A stretch of DNA of 64,000 nt, taken from positions 3,968,001 to 4,032,000 of the forward strand of contig NZ_JAUSZR010000001.1 in assembly GCF_030817835.1 (NCBI RefSeq). Reading direction: 5' to 3'. Shown piece after piece: positions 31,596 to 41,079 of the stretch. Each line of letters starts with the position of its first letter. The first letter of the stretch is position 1. Under the pieces are notes generated by a model, which did no database searches, was not told the DNA's origin, and saw only the letters and a program-made list of their open reading frames with translations. Both the position numbers and the translations under genes were made by a program. The DNA is from Pseudarthrobacter sp. W1I19. GTDB taxonomy: Bacteria; Actinomycetota; Actinomycetes; Actinomycetales; Micrococcaceae.

Positions 31596-33206
31596 ATGCC
31601 CACAGACCGAAGCATCACCGACTCTTCCGCAGGCGCGTACGGCGCCTCCGGAACCAACCCAGCAACACCCCCCGGCACCCCACCTGCGGCTGCCAAAGCA
31701 CCGCGGAAACCCATAAAACTGGGGCGCCGCCGGCTCAAGGAGTCGGACGTCAACGTGGTGAACCAGCCCATGCTCAAGAAGGCATTGGGCGGAACCATCG
31801 TGGGCAACACCATGGAGTGGTACGACGTAGGCGTTTTCGGCTACCTCATCACCACCATGGGACCGGTCTTCCTGCCGGAATCAGATCCCACCACCCAAAC
31901 GCTGTTCCTGCTCGGAACTTTTGCCGCAACGTTTATCGCCCGCCCGCTCGGCGGCGTCATCTTCGGCTGGCTTGGCGACAAGGTGGGCCGGCAAAAGATC
32001 CTCGCCACCACCTTGATGATCATGGCGGCAAGCACTTTTGCCATCGGACTCCTCCCCGGCTACGCGCAGATCGGCCTGTGGGCAGCAGCGCTCCTGGTGC
32101 TGCTGAAGATTGTCCAAGGCTTCTCCACCGGCGGTGAATACGCCGGTGCCACCACCTTCGTCAGCGAGTACGCCCCGGACAAGCGCCGAGGCTTCTTCGC
32201 CAGCTTCCTGGACATGGGCAGCTACTTTGGCTTCGCCCTTGGCGCCGCCCTGGTCTCCGTGCTGCAGCTGACCCTGGGCCAGGACGTGATGGAAGAGTGG
32301 GGCTGGCGCATCCCGTTCCTGGTAGCCGGTCCGATGGGCCTGATCGCCATCTACTTCCGGAGCAAGATCGAGGAATCCCCCCAATTCCAGGCCACCTTGG
32401 ACGCGCAGGAGGACCTCGCCAAGCACGCCGCCTCAACTGACGCGGCAACGGCAAAGGGCCCGGTAGGAATCGTCAGGGCCTACTGGCGCTCCATCATCGT
32501 GGCGATGGTCCTGGTGGCCGCCGCCAACACCGCCGGCTATGCGCTGACGTCCTACATGCCGACCTACCTCACAGAGTCCAAGGGCTACGACGAGGTGCAC
32601 GGCACCCTGCTGACCATCCCCGTCTTGGTGGTCATGAGCCTCTGCATCCCGCTGACCGGCAAGCTGTCCGACCGGATCGGCCGCCGGCCCGTGCTGTGGA
32701 TCGGTGCGCTGAGCACGGTTGTACTGGCAGCCCCGGCCTTTATGCTGATCGGTGTTGGCGAGATCTGGTCCACGCTGGCCGGCCTCGCACTCATCGCGTT
32801 CCCGGTGACGTTTTACGTGGCCAACCTGGCCTCGGCCCTGCCGGCCCAGTTCCCCACGTCCAGCCGTTATGGCGCCATGGGCATTGCCTACAACTTCTCG
32901 GTGGCCATCTTCGGCGGCACCACCCCGTTCATCGTGGCAGCCCTGATCAGCGCCACCGGCAACGACATGATGCCTGCCTACTACCTCATGGGCACATCAC
33001 TGGTGGGCGCCGTTGCCATCTACTTCCTGAAGGAATCCGCCCAGCGGCCCCTGCCCGGCTCCATGCCCAGCGTGGACACCCAGGCTGAGGCCCGCGAACT
33101 GGTGGCCACCCAGGACGAGAACCCGCTGATCGACCTGGACGAGCTCCCGTTCGAGACCCAGGACATCACCGATTCCAGCGCCGAAAAGGTTCCAGCCCAG
33201 GTCTAG
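31596..33206 (+). CDS. MHS-family MFS transporter (ProP/ShiA-like)
   Basis: 536 residues. A disordered 40-residue N-terminus and a basic segment precede the MHS signature GNTMEWYDVGVFGYL. The core has 12 membrane segments with GWLGDKVGRQKIL and LSDRIGRRPVLW loops typical of the metabolite:H+ symporters. Likely substrates are organic acids or osmolytes. The acidic C-terminus (~50 residues) is extended. ATG 31596 has a CAGGAG site 8 nt upstream and is preferred over ATG 31572. Confidence 0.9.
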   Translation: MPTDRSITDSSAGAYGASGTNPATPPGTPPAAAKAPRKPIKLGRRRLKESDVNVVNQPMLKKALGGTIVGNTMEWYDVGVFGYLITTMGPVFLPESDPTTQTLFLLGTFAATFIARPLGGVIFGWLGDKVGRQKILATTLMIMAASTFAIGLLPGYAQIGLWAAALLVLLKIVQGFSTGGEYAGATTFVSEYAPDKRRGFFASFLDMGSYFGFALGAALVSVLQLTLGQDVMEEWGWRIPFLVAGPMGLIAIYFRSKIEESPQFQATLDAQEDLAKHAASTDAATAKGPVGIVRAYWRSIIVAMVLVAAANTAGYALTSYMPTYLTESKGYDEVHGTLLTIPVLVVMSLCIPLTGKLSDRIGRRPVLWIGALSTVVLAAPAFMLIGVGEIWSTLAGLALIAFPVTFYVANLASALPAQFPTSSRYGAMGIAYNFSVAIFGGTTPFIVAALISATGNDMMPAYYLMGTSLVGAVAIYFLKESAQRPLPGSMPSVDTQAEARELVATQDENPLIDLDELPFETQDITDSSAEKVPAQV

Positions 33207-33460
33207 CGGCCCAGGGTTAGCGAACCAGGTTTAGCCAACCAGGCCGGCAGAGTCCGGTCACGGGCAGACCAGCAGCCCACGCTCCCAAGGCCCGTCCTGC
33301 GCAGCTTCGACAAAAGCGCGCGGGGCGGGCCTTTGCCGTGCCGCGCCGATGTCGTTTTATTTCCCCGCGACGCTTCAGGAAATGCCGTCAGGCGGCGCCC
33401 GATGATACTTTCCAAAGGGACCTTGAAGGGGATCCGGGATACAGGCAGGGACGGTGCGGC

Positions 33461-34552
33461 ATGAAGCTTCTCATGGAGCAGATGCGCGCCCTCCACCGGC
33501 TGGAGCCCGCGAACCGCGACCACCTGGCCGCCCTGCGCGTGGCGATCAGCGTCGCCGTCCCCTCGCTCCTGCTCCTGGCCGCGGGCCGGACCGACCTCAT
33601 CATGTACGCCGTCTTCGGTGCCCTGACCGGCATGTACGGGCGCTCGGAACCGCACCAGCTCCGCTTCCTGCACCAGTGCCAGGCCGCGGTGGTCCTGTTG
33701 GGCGGCGTGACTGCCGGGCTCTTGCTGTCCGTCAACCACCTCCAGTCCTGGTGGCTTGTCGGCGTGGAAGCGGTTCTGGCCGGGGTGGGGTCGGTGTTCG
33801 CCGACAGGGTGCGGCTCAAGCCGAACGGGCCGTTCTTTGGCATCCTGGCACTGGGCGCCTGCGCCTCGGTCCCCGTACCAGTTCCCTGGTACATCGCCCT
33901 GCTCATTGCGGCCGGCTCAGCAGCTTTTTCCCTGATGGTTGGTTTCGGCGGCTGGCTCCGGCACAGATCCTGGCAGCCGGGCGCCGCCCGGACCGCGGCC
34001 GCCCTGCAGCCCGCCGGGCAGCGCGAGTTGCTGGTGCACGCCACCCGATACGTGCTCGCCGTTGGGGCCGCCGGTACCGTGGGGGTCCTCAGCGGCAGCG
34101 GCCACCCGCACTGGGCCATGGCCGCCGCAGCAGTTCCCCTGGCCGGCGCCGACCTGCCCAGCAGCGTCCGGCGGGGCATCCACCGCATCGTGGGAACGTT
34201 TGTGGGGCTGGCCGTGACCGCCGTCGTCCTTATCCCCGGGCCGTGGACCCTGGCGGGACTGTTTCCCGGGCAGCAAGCTGTGCTGCTGGCCGTCCTGGTG
34301 ATCCTGTTCCAGTTCACCACGGAGCTGTTTATGGCCCGCCACTACGGGCTGGCGATGGTTTCCTTTACGCCGGTGATCCTGCTGATGACCCAGCTCGCCG
34401 CACCCATCGACCCCGCGGTCCTTATCCTGGAACGCGGCGTGGAGACCCTGGTGGGCGCGCTGGTGGGCATCGCAGTGGTGGTGGCGGTACGGCGGGCAGG
34501 TTCACGGACCGTTGCTGCCCTCCTTGGGCTTCCGCGGAGGGCCCGCCACTAG
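33461..34552 (+). CDS. FUSC-like aromatic acid exporter-type membrane protein
   Basis: 363 residues. Two blocks of about five hydrophobic segments each (residues ~20-165 and ~200-350) and a conserved early segment (LRVAISVAVPSLLLLAAGRTDLIMYAVFGALTGMYG) fit the FUSC/ArAE-like half-transporter family. ATG 33461 is chosen because homology-like sequence starts at MKLLMEQ; the upstream in-frame extension is Arg-rich noise. Its last 51 bp overlap the convergent SDR gene. Confidence 0.8.
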   Translation: MKLLMEQMRALHRLEPANRDHLAALRVAISVAVPSLLLLAAGRTDLIMYAVFGALTGMYGRSEPHQLRFLHQCQAAVVLLGGVTAGLLLSVNHLQSWWLVGVEAVLAGVGSVFADRVRLKPNGPFFGILALGACASVPVPVPWYIALLIAAGSAAFSLMVGFGGWLRHRSWQPGAARTAAALQPAGQRELLVHATRYVLAVGAAGTVGVLSGSGHPHWAMAAAAVPLAGADLPSSVRRGIHRIVGTFVGLAVTAVVLIPGPWTLAGLFPGQQAVLLAVLVILFQFTTELFMARHYGLAMVSFTPVILLMTQLAAPIDPAVLILERGVETLVGALVGIAVVVAVRRAGSRTVAALLGLPRRARH

Positions 34553-35311
34553 CTTCGCCGGGGCTATCCGCGCCAGCGCAGCCACCAGTTTGTAGCGTTT
34601 GGTGGGGATGGAAACGGCTTTGCCCCTGGCATTGTCCGCCAGCCCCTCCCGGACCACCCTCCCCGGACGCAGCCAGGTCCACGATGGAACCACCGACTTG
34701 TCCATGCCCATGCGCTCATGGAATTCCGTGTGGACAAAGCCGGGGCACACCGCCGTGACTTTCACGCCCCGCGCACCGTAGGCGAGGTTGGCCCACCGGC
34801 TGAAGCTCACCATCCACGCCTTCGCCGCGGAATACGTGCCCCGCGGCAGGAACGCGGCGATGCTGGCCACGTTGATGATCCGCCCCTCGCCACGGTCCAG
34901 CATGCCCTCCAAGGCGGCGTGCGCCAGCACCATGGACGTTTCCACATGCAGCTTCAGGTGCAGTTTCTCCTCGGAGACGGGGTTGTCCTCGAAGTTGTGC
35001 AGCAGCCCGATGCCCGCGTTGTTGACCAGGATTCCCACCGGCCGCCGGGGATCGGACAAGCGTCCGACGACGGCGGCAACGTCTGCGTCGTCCGTCAGGT
35101 CTGCGGGAAGCACCTCAGCCGTGATTCCGTAGCGCCGTTCCAGGCCCGCCGCCGCTTCCTCGAGGCGGGCCCGGTCCCGCGCCACCAGCACCAGGTTGTG
35201 GCCTTGTTGCGCCAGTTGCCTTGCGAACTCGGCGCCCATGCCTGCACTTGCCCCGGTGACCAGGGCTGTTGTTCCGGAAATCGAAGTTGGTCCGGAGATA
35301 TCTGGGGTCAT
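34502..35311 (-). CDS. SDR-family NAD(P)-dependent oxidoreductase
   Basis: 269 residues, classical SDR. Cofactor motif ALVTGASAGMGAEFARQLA, NNAGIG, catalytic Ser region VASIAAFLPRG, and Tyr/Lys in TYSAAKAWMVSFS. The Arg in LVARDRARLEEAA suggests NADP preference. Substrate unknown. A TAGGCT -10 lies 6 nt before the ATG, so it is probably a leaderless gene. Its 3' end overlaps the FUSC-like gene by 51 bp on the opposite strand. Confidence 0.9.
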   Translation of the reverse strand: MTPDISGPTSISGTTALVTGASAGMGAEFARQLAQQGHNLVLVARDRARLEEAAAGLERRYGITAEVLPADLTDDADVAAVVGRLSDPRRPVGILVNNAGIGLLHNFEDNPVSEEKLHLKLHVETSMVLAHAALEGMLDRGEGRIINVASIAAFLPRGTYSAAKAWMVSFSRWANLAYGARGVKVTAVCPGFVHTEFHERMGMDKSVVPSWTWLRPGRVVREGLADNARGKAVSIPTKRYKLVAALARIAPAKLVAGPPRKPKEGSNGP

Positions 35312-35317
35312 GGTGCC

Positions 35318-35323
35318 AGCCTA
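35318..35323 (-). promoter_or_regulatory. -10 element, leaderless SDR gene
   Basis: TAGGCT on the minus strand, 6 nt before ATG 35311. Confidence 0.55.
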
Positions 35324-35365
35324 GCCGTGCCTCTGTGCCTTTCTGCCAGTCCTTCTTCCAGTTGC

Positions 35366-37225
35366 TTACCCGGCAAACCGAGCCAACGGGTTTGCCAGGC
35401 GCCCGGCCATTTGAAGCCCGCCGGAGGGATCCGCCAGGTCCAGCATCTGCTGGTTGTTGCGGAGCTGGAGCCGGTTCAGGCAAGACAGCTCGAAATCGGC
35501 GGCGAACAGGTCGTGGCGCGCGAACTGGTCCGAGAGCTCCGGGTGCTGCCCCTGATAGTCCCGGATGCTGGCGGCAGCGGTCCGCCAGAACTCCTCCTGG
35601 CTGACCTTGCCGTCCTCCGCCAGGAGTGCGGCCAGGAAACGGAAAATGCAGTCGAAGATATCCGTGAAGACCGCCAGCACCTTTTCCCCGTCCGGGATGT
35701 CCGCCTTGATCCGCGACACCTCTTCCGGGAGGTCCAGCCGGTCCCCCATCACCACGATCTCCTCGGCAATGTCCTTCATGACGGCCCGCATCGGCACCCC
35801 GTCGTCGAGGATGAGGATCACGTTCTCGCCATGCGGCATAAAGGCCAGCTCATAGTTCAACAGGCAGTGCACCAGCGGGACCAGGTAGGCCTCGAAGTAC
35901 CGCCGGAGCCACTCCTCGGGGGCCAGTCCGGACCGCTCGATCAGCGCCGAAACCATTGGCTTGCCCTCGGCGTCCACGTGCAGGAGCGAGGCCATGGTGG
36001 CCAGCTGCTGACCTTCCTGCAGCAGCGGAAGCGGACTTTCCCGCCACAGGGCAGAGAGCATCTTCCGGTAGGGCGAACCCTTGGCGGAGGCAGCCTCGTA
36101 GTATCCGTTGTGGTAGCCGATCGCGGCGAGTTCGCCGATCATGGTGAACCCCCGGCTTTGGAGGGCATCATCGGCGTCGATCAGGTTCCGCAGCCAGTCA
36201 TTGATGGCCGGCGTGGCTTTCATGTACTGCGGCGACAGCCCTCGCATAAAGCCCATGTTCAACACGGACATGGCGGTTTTGGCGTAGTGCCTGGCCGGGG
36301 CCGTGGTGTTGAAGAAGGTCCGGATGGACTGCTGCGCCTGGTAGCTGTCCCTCCCAGTGCCCAGGTACACAATCCGCTGGCGGGCGATCTCAGCTGCGAA
36401 AGTCACGGTGAGCTTGTTCTCCCACTGCCACGGGTGCACGGGCATCAGGAAGTACTGCTCGGGGTCGAGGCCCTGCACCTGGAGCACGGCGTCGAAATCG
36501 CCCAGCAGCGGACCCAGCTCGGCGTCCAGGTGTGCCCGGTAATCGAGCCCTGCAGTTGCAGTAAAGACAGCGTGGCTCCGGTGCACTGCGATCCACTCCA
36601 GCTGGACCGGAGCGCCGGTCTCCGGCGCGAAAGCGTGGTAGTCGCTGATGCCGAAACCGAGGCGCCCGTTGTTGGCCACGAAGCACGGGTGCCCTTCGGT
36701 CATGCTGCGCTCGATGGCCTGGAAGTCCACGGCCGGGTCGAGCCCGCGGGTGACTCCAGCGGCCAGTTCCGCAACAGGGGGCTGGCCGGCCCACTGCTTG
36801 TAGGCATGGCTTGCCAATGTACTGCTGATTTCTTCGAGGTAGACCGGGAGCATCTGGAGGTTGATGCCCAGGGTGCCGTGGAACGCCGTGATGAACTTCA
36901 GCACGTCGAGCGGTGCTTCGCTGCCGTCCTGGAAACAACGGATGGAACCGGCGTCGATGGACCAGTGCTCCAGTTCAAGGAGTGTGGCGTTGAAGCGGTA
37001 CTCAAGGGCGCCGTCGTCGCTGCGGACCCCGTAGCTCCCGGCTTTTTTGTCCAGGGGCTCGGGGGAAAGGATCCGTTCGTGGGAGAACTCTGCGAGTGCC
37101 TTGCGGAGGAGGTGCCGGTTGGCGTTGTCCCAACGGTCTGCGTTGAGGTGCGGGGCCGCGTTGGCGGTGCCTTCAGCTGCCGGATTCATGCGGGGTGCAG
37201 GCGCGGATTCGAGGTGGATGGTCAC
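35366..37225 (-). CDS. desD: Desferrioxamine synthetase (IucA/IucC family)
   Basis: 619 residues, an NRPS-independent siderophore synthetase. Family motifs include GHPCFVANNGRLGFG, the ATP-site segment MPVHPWQWENKL, and SIRTFFNTTAPARHYAKTAMSVLNMGFMRGLSP; the FhuF-like C-terminal region contains LVPLVHCLLNYELAFMPHGENVIL. It condenses and cyclises acylated N-hydroxycadaverine units into desferrioxamine. The start is GTG 37225, overlapping the desC stop (GTGA). Last gene of desABCD. Confidence 0.95.
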   Translation of the reverse strand: MTIHLESAPAPRMNPAAEGTANAAPHLNADRWDNANRHLLRKALAEFSHERILSPEPLDKKAGSYGVRSDDGALEYRFNATLLELEHWSIDAGSIRCFQDGSEAPLDVLKFITAFHGTLGINLQMLPVYLEEISSTLASHAYKQWAGQPPVAELAAGVTRGLDPAVDFQAIERSMTEGHPCFVANNGRLGFGISDYHAFAPETGAPVQLEWIAVHRSHAVFTATAGLDYRAHLDAELGPLLGDFDAVLQVQGLDPEQYFLMPVHPWQWENKLTVTFAAEIARQRIVYLGTGRDSYQAQQSIRTFFNTTAPARHYAKTAMSVLNMGFMRGLSPQYMKATPAINDWLRNLIDADDALQSRGFTMIGELAAIGYHNGYYEAASAKGSPYRKMLSALWRESPLPLLQEGQQLATMASLLHVDAEGKPMVSALIERSGLAPEEWLRRYFEAYLVPLVHCLLNYELAFMPHGENVILILDDGVPMRAVMKDIAEEIVVMGDRLDLPEEVSRIKADIPDGEKVLAVFTDIFDCIFRFLAALLAEDGKVSQEEFWRTAAASIRDYQGQHPELSDQFARHDLFAADFELSCLNRLQLRNNQQMLDLADPSGGLQMAGRLANPLARFAG

Positions 37226-37791
37226 AGTGGGGCTCCCTGCATAATGGGTGTGGAAAGAGTGTTCAGTGCCGCACGCGCGGCCAGGTAGTCAGTGTGGCTG
37301 CAGAAGCTCAGCAGCGCGTCTTTGTCCGGCAGGGTCACCACCCCGGCAGGCTGGAAACCCAGCCGTTCATTGAGCGCGTGGATTTTGGTGTTCCGGGCAT
37401 CCGGCTCCACGACGATCCGCTCCACTCCTGGTTTGGAGAACAGCCGGTCCAGGACAACGTCCATGACTGAGGTGGTGTAGCCCGGCACGGGAGCTTCCGA
37501 CGGCGGCGCCACCAGCAGGTGCATCCCCAGGTCCCCTGGGAGGACGGGATACACCGCTGCAAGCGGCGAGGAGGCCGGCAGGTACTCCTCCATCAGGAAG
37601 GCGGGGACACCGTCGTCGAGCCCCAACAAGGCGTGGTGGTGGCCGCTGGTTTGGATCCTGGTGTATTCCGCCACCACATCCTCCACGCTGGCCGTCAGCA
37701 TGCCCCAGAACGAGGCGTACGGCCGGGTGACCCAGCTGTGGACGAGCGGTGCATCGGACTGCGCGTCAAGGCAGCGGAACGTGAAGTTCAT
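37222..37791 (-). CDS. desC: N-hydroxycadaverine acyltransferase (GNAT/IucB-like)
   Basis: 189 residues with the IucB/RhbD-type acetyltransferase pattern: FRCLDAQSDAPLVHSWVTRPYASFWGM at the start, GLDDGVPAFLMEEYLP, and RIVVEPDARNTKIHALNERLGF near the end. It adds succinyl or acetyl groups from CoA to N-hydroxycadaverine. ATGA overlaps with both neighbours show tight coupling in desABCD. Confidence 0.93.
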   Translation of the reverse strand: MNFTFRCLDAQSDAPLVHSWVTRPYASFWGMLTASVEDVVAEYTRIQTSGHHHALLGLDDGVPAFLMEEYLPASSPLAAVYPVLPGDLGMHLLVAPPSEAPVPGYTTSVMDVVLDRLFSKPGVERIVVEPDARNTKIHALNERLGFQPAGVVTLPDKDALLSFCSHTDYLAARAALNTLSTPIMQGAPL

Positions 37792-39200
37792 GCCGGCACC
37801 CCTGCCGCCGGGCCTGCGGGTGCGCTGAAACCCGCCGCGGAACTGCTGCCCGTCGATGCACGGGTATCAGCCGACTCCGCGGTATCTGCTGGCGCGCCGA
37901 ACTGCTGGAACGCGATGCTCCGCTCCACGGGGTACACCTCGCGGCCGGTGATTTCGCGCAGGATGCAGGAGTTGCGGTAGGCGCCCATGCCCAAGTCGGG
38001 GGTGACGAACCCGTGCGTGTGCAGCTCGGCGTTCTGGACGAAAATCTCGCCGGGTTCCACGCCGATGCTGTAGTTCCGGTCCACGGCGAACCTGCCGGCG
38101 CTGTCCCGGGCGATGCGGTCCTGGATGCCTACCAGGAACCCGGGTTCCTGGTAGCCGTAGCCGGTAGCGAGCACCACCGCTTCACTGTCCAGCGTGTAGG
38201 ACGTGCCCTGTTCCCCGTGCCCCAGGTGCAGCGTGTGCGTCCGGGCCTCAGGGTCCCACCGGGCACCGGTCAGGGTGGAGTGGGTCAGCAGTTGCGTGTC
38301 CACCAGGCCGGAGATGCTCTTGGTGTAGAGCAGGTCGTAGATCGCGTCGATCAGGTCCGAGTTGATGCCCTTGTAGAGGTTCTTCTGCGTCTTGTTGAGG
38401 TGGTCGCGCTGGTGCTGCGGCAGGCCGTGGAAGTAGTCCACGTACTCGGGCGAGGTCATCTCGAGCGTCAGCTTGGTGTACTCCAGCGGGAAGAACCGGC
38501 CGGAGCGGGTCACCCAGTTCAGCTGGTACCCGTGGGCGTCAGATTCCTGCAGCAGCTCGTAGTAGATCTCCGCGGCACTCTGGCCGCTGCCCAGGATGGT
38601 GATGCTGCGCTGTTGCTGCAGTTCGGCCTTCCGTGCCAGGTATTCGGCATTGTGCAGGACCACTCCCCCGCGGCCCACAGCGGCGTCCGCCACGATTCCT
38701 GCCGCGGTCTTCGGCACGTACGGGGAGGTGCCGGTGCCCAGCACCAGCCGCCGCACCAGCAGTACCTCCGGCCCGTCGGGACCCGAGACGGACAGCCGGT
38801 ACACGCCGTCGTCGTACGTCGTATCCAGCACAGCTGTGCCAAAACGGACGTTGGGCAGCTGCCCGGCCACCCACTGGCAGTACTGGTTGTATTCGGCCCG
38901 CAGGGGGTAAAAGTTCTCCCGGATATAGAAGCGGTAAAGGCGCCCGGTCTGCTTGAGGAAGTTCAGGAAGGAGTAGGGCGAGGTGGGATCCGCCAGGGTG
39001 ACGAGGTCCGCCATAAAGGGCACCTGCAGGTGGGCCGGCTCCAGCATCATGCCGGGGTGCCAATCAAAGGATTCCCGGCGTTCCAGGAAGACGCCGTCCA
39101 GCCCATCAATTGGCGCAGAAAGCGCGGCCAGGCCCAGGTTGAAGGGCCCGACGCCGATGGCGGCGAAGTCGTAAATCCGGCTGGAGCTGGGGGTGCTCAT
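37788..39200 (-). CDS. desB: Cadaverine/lysine N-hydroxylase
   Basis: 470 residues, SidA/IucD/PvdA flavin monooxygenase. FAD motif AIGVGPFNLGLA at residues 14-25, the substrate segment HPGMMLEPAHLQVPFMADLVTLADPTSPYSFLNFL, the NADPH motif ITILGSGQSAAEIYYEL, and a C-terminal LATGYGYQEP. It hydroxylates the amine of cadaverine using FAD, NADPH and O2. The C-terminus ends in an Ala/Ser/Gly-rich tail. ATGA overlap with desA. Confidence 0.95.
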   Translation of the reverse strand: MSTPSSSRIYDFAAIGVGPFNLGLAALSAPIDGLDGVFLERRESFDWHPGMMLEPAHLQVPFMADLVTLADPTSPYSFLNFLKQTGRLYRFYIRENFYPLRAEYNQYCQWVAGQLPNVRFGTAVLDTTYDDGVYRLSVSGPDGPEVLLVRRLVLGTGTSPYVPKTAAGIVADAAVGRGGVVLHNAEYLARKAELQQQRSITILGSGQSAAEIYYELLQESDAHGYQLNWVTRSGRFFPLEYTKLTLEMTSPEYVDYFHGLPQHQRDHLNKTQKNLYKGINSDLIDAIYDLLYTKSISGLVDTQLLTHSTLTGARWDPEARTHTLHLGHGEQGTSYTLDSEAVVLATGYGYQEPGFLVGIQDRIARDSAGRFAVDRNYSIGVEPGEIFVQNAELHTHGFVTPDLGMGAYRNSCILREITGREVYPVERSIAFQQFGAPADTAESADTRASTGSSSAAGFSAPAGPAAGVPA

Positions 39201-40822
39201 GCGGATACCTCGCTCTGCAGCAGCCCGGCGCCGGTGCGGCGCAGGAGGCTGATGACCTGGGCAATGTCCTCAAGGGTGGCCTCGGCGTTGAGGAGGGTGA
39301 ATTTCAGGTAGTGGCGGCTGCCCACCCTGGTCCCGGCCACCACAGCTTCCCCGGAGGCGAAGACGGCGGCGCGGATGGCAGGGTTCAGGGCGTCGGACGC
39401 ATCATCGGAGAGGCGCTCCCCGCTCTCCAGCCGTGGCCGGTACCGGAACACCAGGGTGGACAGCTGCGGCGGTGCGGCGAGTTCGAAGTCGTCGTCCCCG
39501 GCAAGGAGCGTGCCCACGCGCGCTGTGAGGTCGATGGCTTCGTCGAACAGGGCACCGATGGCGTCCGCGCCCATGATCCGCAGGGTGAGCCAAAGCTTCA
39601 ACGCATCGAACCGGCGGGTGGTCTGGATGCTTTTGTCCACCTGGTTGGGGATGTCCGCCAGGGCGGCGCTTTCCGGATTCAGGTAATCGGCGTAGTACGT
39701 GATGTGGCGCAGCATGGTCCGGTCGCGGACCAGCAGGGCGCTGGAGCTTACCGGCTGGAAGAACGTCTTGTGGAAGTCAACGGTGACTGAGTCCGCGAGC
39801 CTGGTTCCATCCAGGAGGTGCCGGTACCGGCCGGAGACCATCAGCCCGCCGCCGTATGCAGCATCGATGTGCAGCCAAGCGCCGTAGGCCCCGGCCAGTG
39901 CGGCGAGCTCGGCAAGCGGGTCCACGGCGCCGAAGTCGGTAGTGCCGGCGGTGGCCACCACGGCCATGGGGGTCAGTCCGGCGTCCCGCGCTTCCGCCAG
40001 GGCTTCGGCGAGGGCGGCCGGGTCCATCCGGTGGTCAGCGGTGCAGGGGACGGTGACCACGGCGTCGAACCCCAGTCCCAGCATGGACGCCGATTTCTGG
40101 ATGCTGAAGTGGCTGTCTTCCGAGGTGAAGATCCGCAGGGTGTCCAGCAGGGCAGGCAACCGGAGTGCGCTGTGTGCAGAGTCCTGGCGGAGGCCCGCCA
40201 CAGCGTGGTTGCGGGCGATCAGCAGGGCCTGGAGGTTGGACTGGCTGCCGCCGGAGGTGAAAATGCCGTCGGCGGCGTCGCCGAGGTGCAGCCGGGCGGC
40301 GGCCCAGTCGATGAGGCGCCGCTCGATCATGGTGGCCCCGGCGCTCTGGTCCCAGGTGTCCAGTGAGGAGTTCACGGCCGAGAGGACGGCCTCGCCCACC
40401 AGCGCTGGAATCACTACCGGGCAGTTGAGGTGGGCTGCGTACTTGGCGTCGTGGAAGTAGATGGCGTCGCGCAGGTACACGTCTTCGAGTTCCTGCAGCG
40501 CTGCTGCCGTGTCCGGCAGGGGTGTTTCCAGGTCCACCGCTCCCACGCGGGCCTTCAGCTCTGAAGGTCCGACGCCGGTGAAGGGCCGGGTGGTCCGCTC
40601 CAGTTTGGTGGCCACAGCCGTGACGCCCTGCAGCACCTGTGCGACATAGCGGGGCGAATTGCGCGTGTTGAGGAGGTGGTTGCTGGCCGAGAGCGCGAGT
40701 TCCACCCGGGAGCCGAAGTCCTGGCCCGGGGATTCCTGGCGGTCTCGCGGTTCGTCCACTTCCAACTCATCAAGGCGGGGCATCAGCGGCACTTGGTCAT
40801 CCTTTGGTTCGGCGTTTCTCAT
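39197..40822 (-). CDS. desA: PLP-dependent lysine decarboxylase of desferrioxamine pathway
   Basis: 541 residues, group II decarboxylase. Motifs: FTSGGSQSNLQALLIARNHA, EDSHFSIQKSASMLGLG, WLHIDAAYGGGLMVSG, and the PLP lysine in SVTVDFHKTFFQPVSSSALLVRD. It makes cadaverine from lysine, the first step of desferrioxamine synthesis. ATG 40822 is preferred (an in-frame TTG lies at 40834): a TTGCCT hexamer 6 nt upstream and the overlapping iron box suggest a leaderless start. First gene of desABCD. Confidence 0.94.
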   Translation of the reverse strand: MRNAEPKDDQVPLMPRLDELEVDEPRDRQESPGQDFGSRVELALSASNHLLNTRNSPRYVAQVLQGVTAVATKLERTTRPFTGVGPSELKARVGAVDLETPLPDTAAALQELEDVYLRDAIYFHDAKYAAHLNCPVVIPALVGEAVLSAVNSSLDTWDQSAGATMIERRLIDWAAARLHLGDAADGIFTSGGSQSNLQALLIARNHAVAGLRQDSAHSALRLPALLDTLRIFTSEDSHFSIQKSASMLGLGFDAVVTVPCTADHRMDPAALAEALAEARDAGLTPMAVVATAGTTDFGAVDPLAELAALAGAYGAWLHIDAAYGGGLMVSGRYRHLLDGTRLADSVTVDFHKTFFQPVSSSALLVRDRTMLRHITYYADYLNPESAALADIPNQVDKSIQTTRRFDALKLWLTLRIMGADAIGALFDEAIDLTARVGTLLAGDDDFELAAPPQLSTLVFRYRPRLESGERLSDDASDALNPAIRAAVFASGEAVVAGTRVGSRHYLKFTLLNAEATLEDIAQVISLLRRTGAGLLQSEVSA

Positions 40823-40826
40823 GACA

Positions 40827-40845
40827 AAAGGCAAGCCTTACTTAG
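40827..40845 (-). promoter_or_regulatory. Iron box (DmdR1/IdeR/DtxR site) before desA
   Basis: Minus strand CTAAGTAAGGCTTGCCTTT, matching 12 of 19 positions of the DtxR/IdeR consensus with the GGC-T core kept. It ends 5 nt before the desA start, so iron-loaded repressor would block transcription at the start point. Confidence 0.7.
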
Positions 40846-41079
40846 GCGACCCTTTTAATCAAACTTTTGTGATGTATTTATCCGAGCCCCGCGATTCAGC
40901 GGTTCTTGGGCTTCCGCGCACGTCATTGACTGGCAGGCACTGTCCTCCTGCTGCACAATGCCCCACCGTCGCCTACCGCAACAGCGAGTCCTGAAGGGCA
41001 CCCGGGGATAGGTGGCGCCGGGAGGGCTAGGGTTGGGGTAGAGGCAGCCGGCCAGGCTGCACATCCATCAGGGGGAAAC

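Noticed and set aside
34718..37288. 856-codon plus-strand frame opposite desD and the SDR gene
   Set aside because: It spans two well-supported minus-strand genes and has no recognisable domain.
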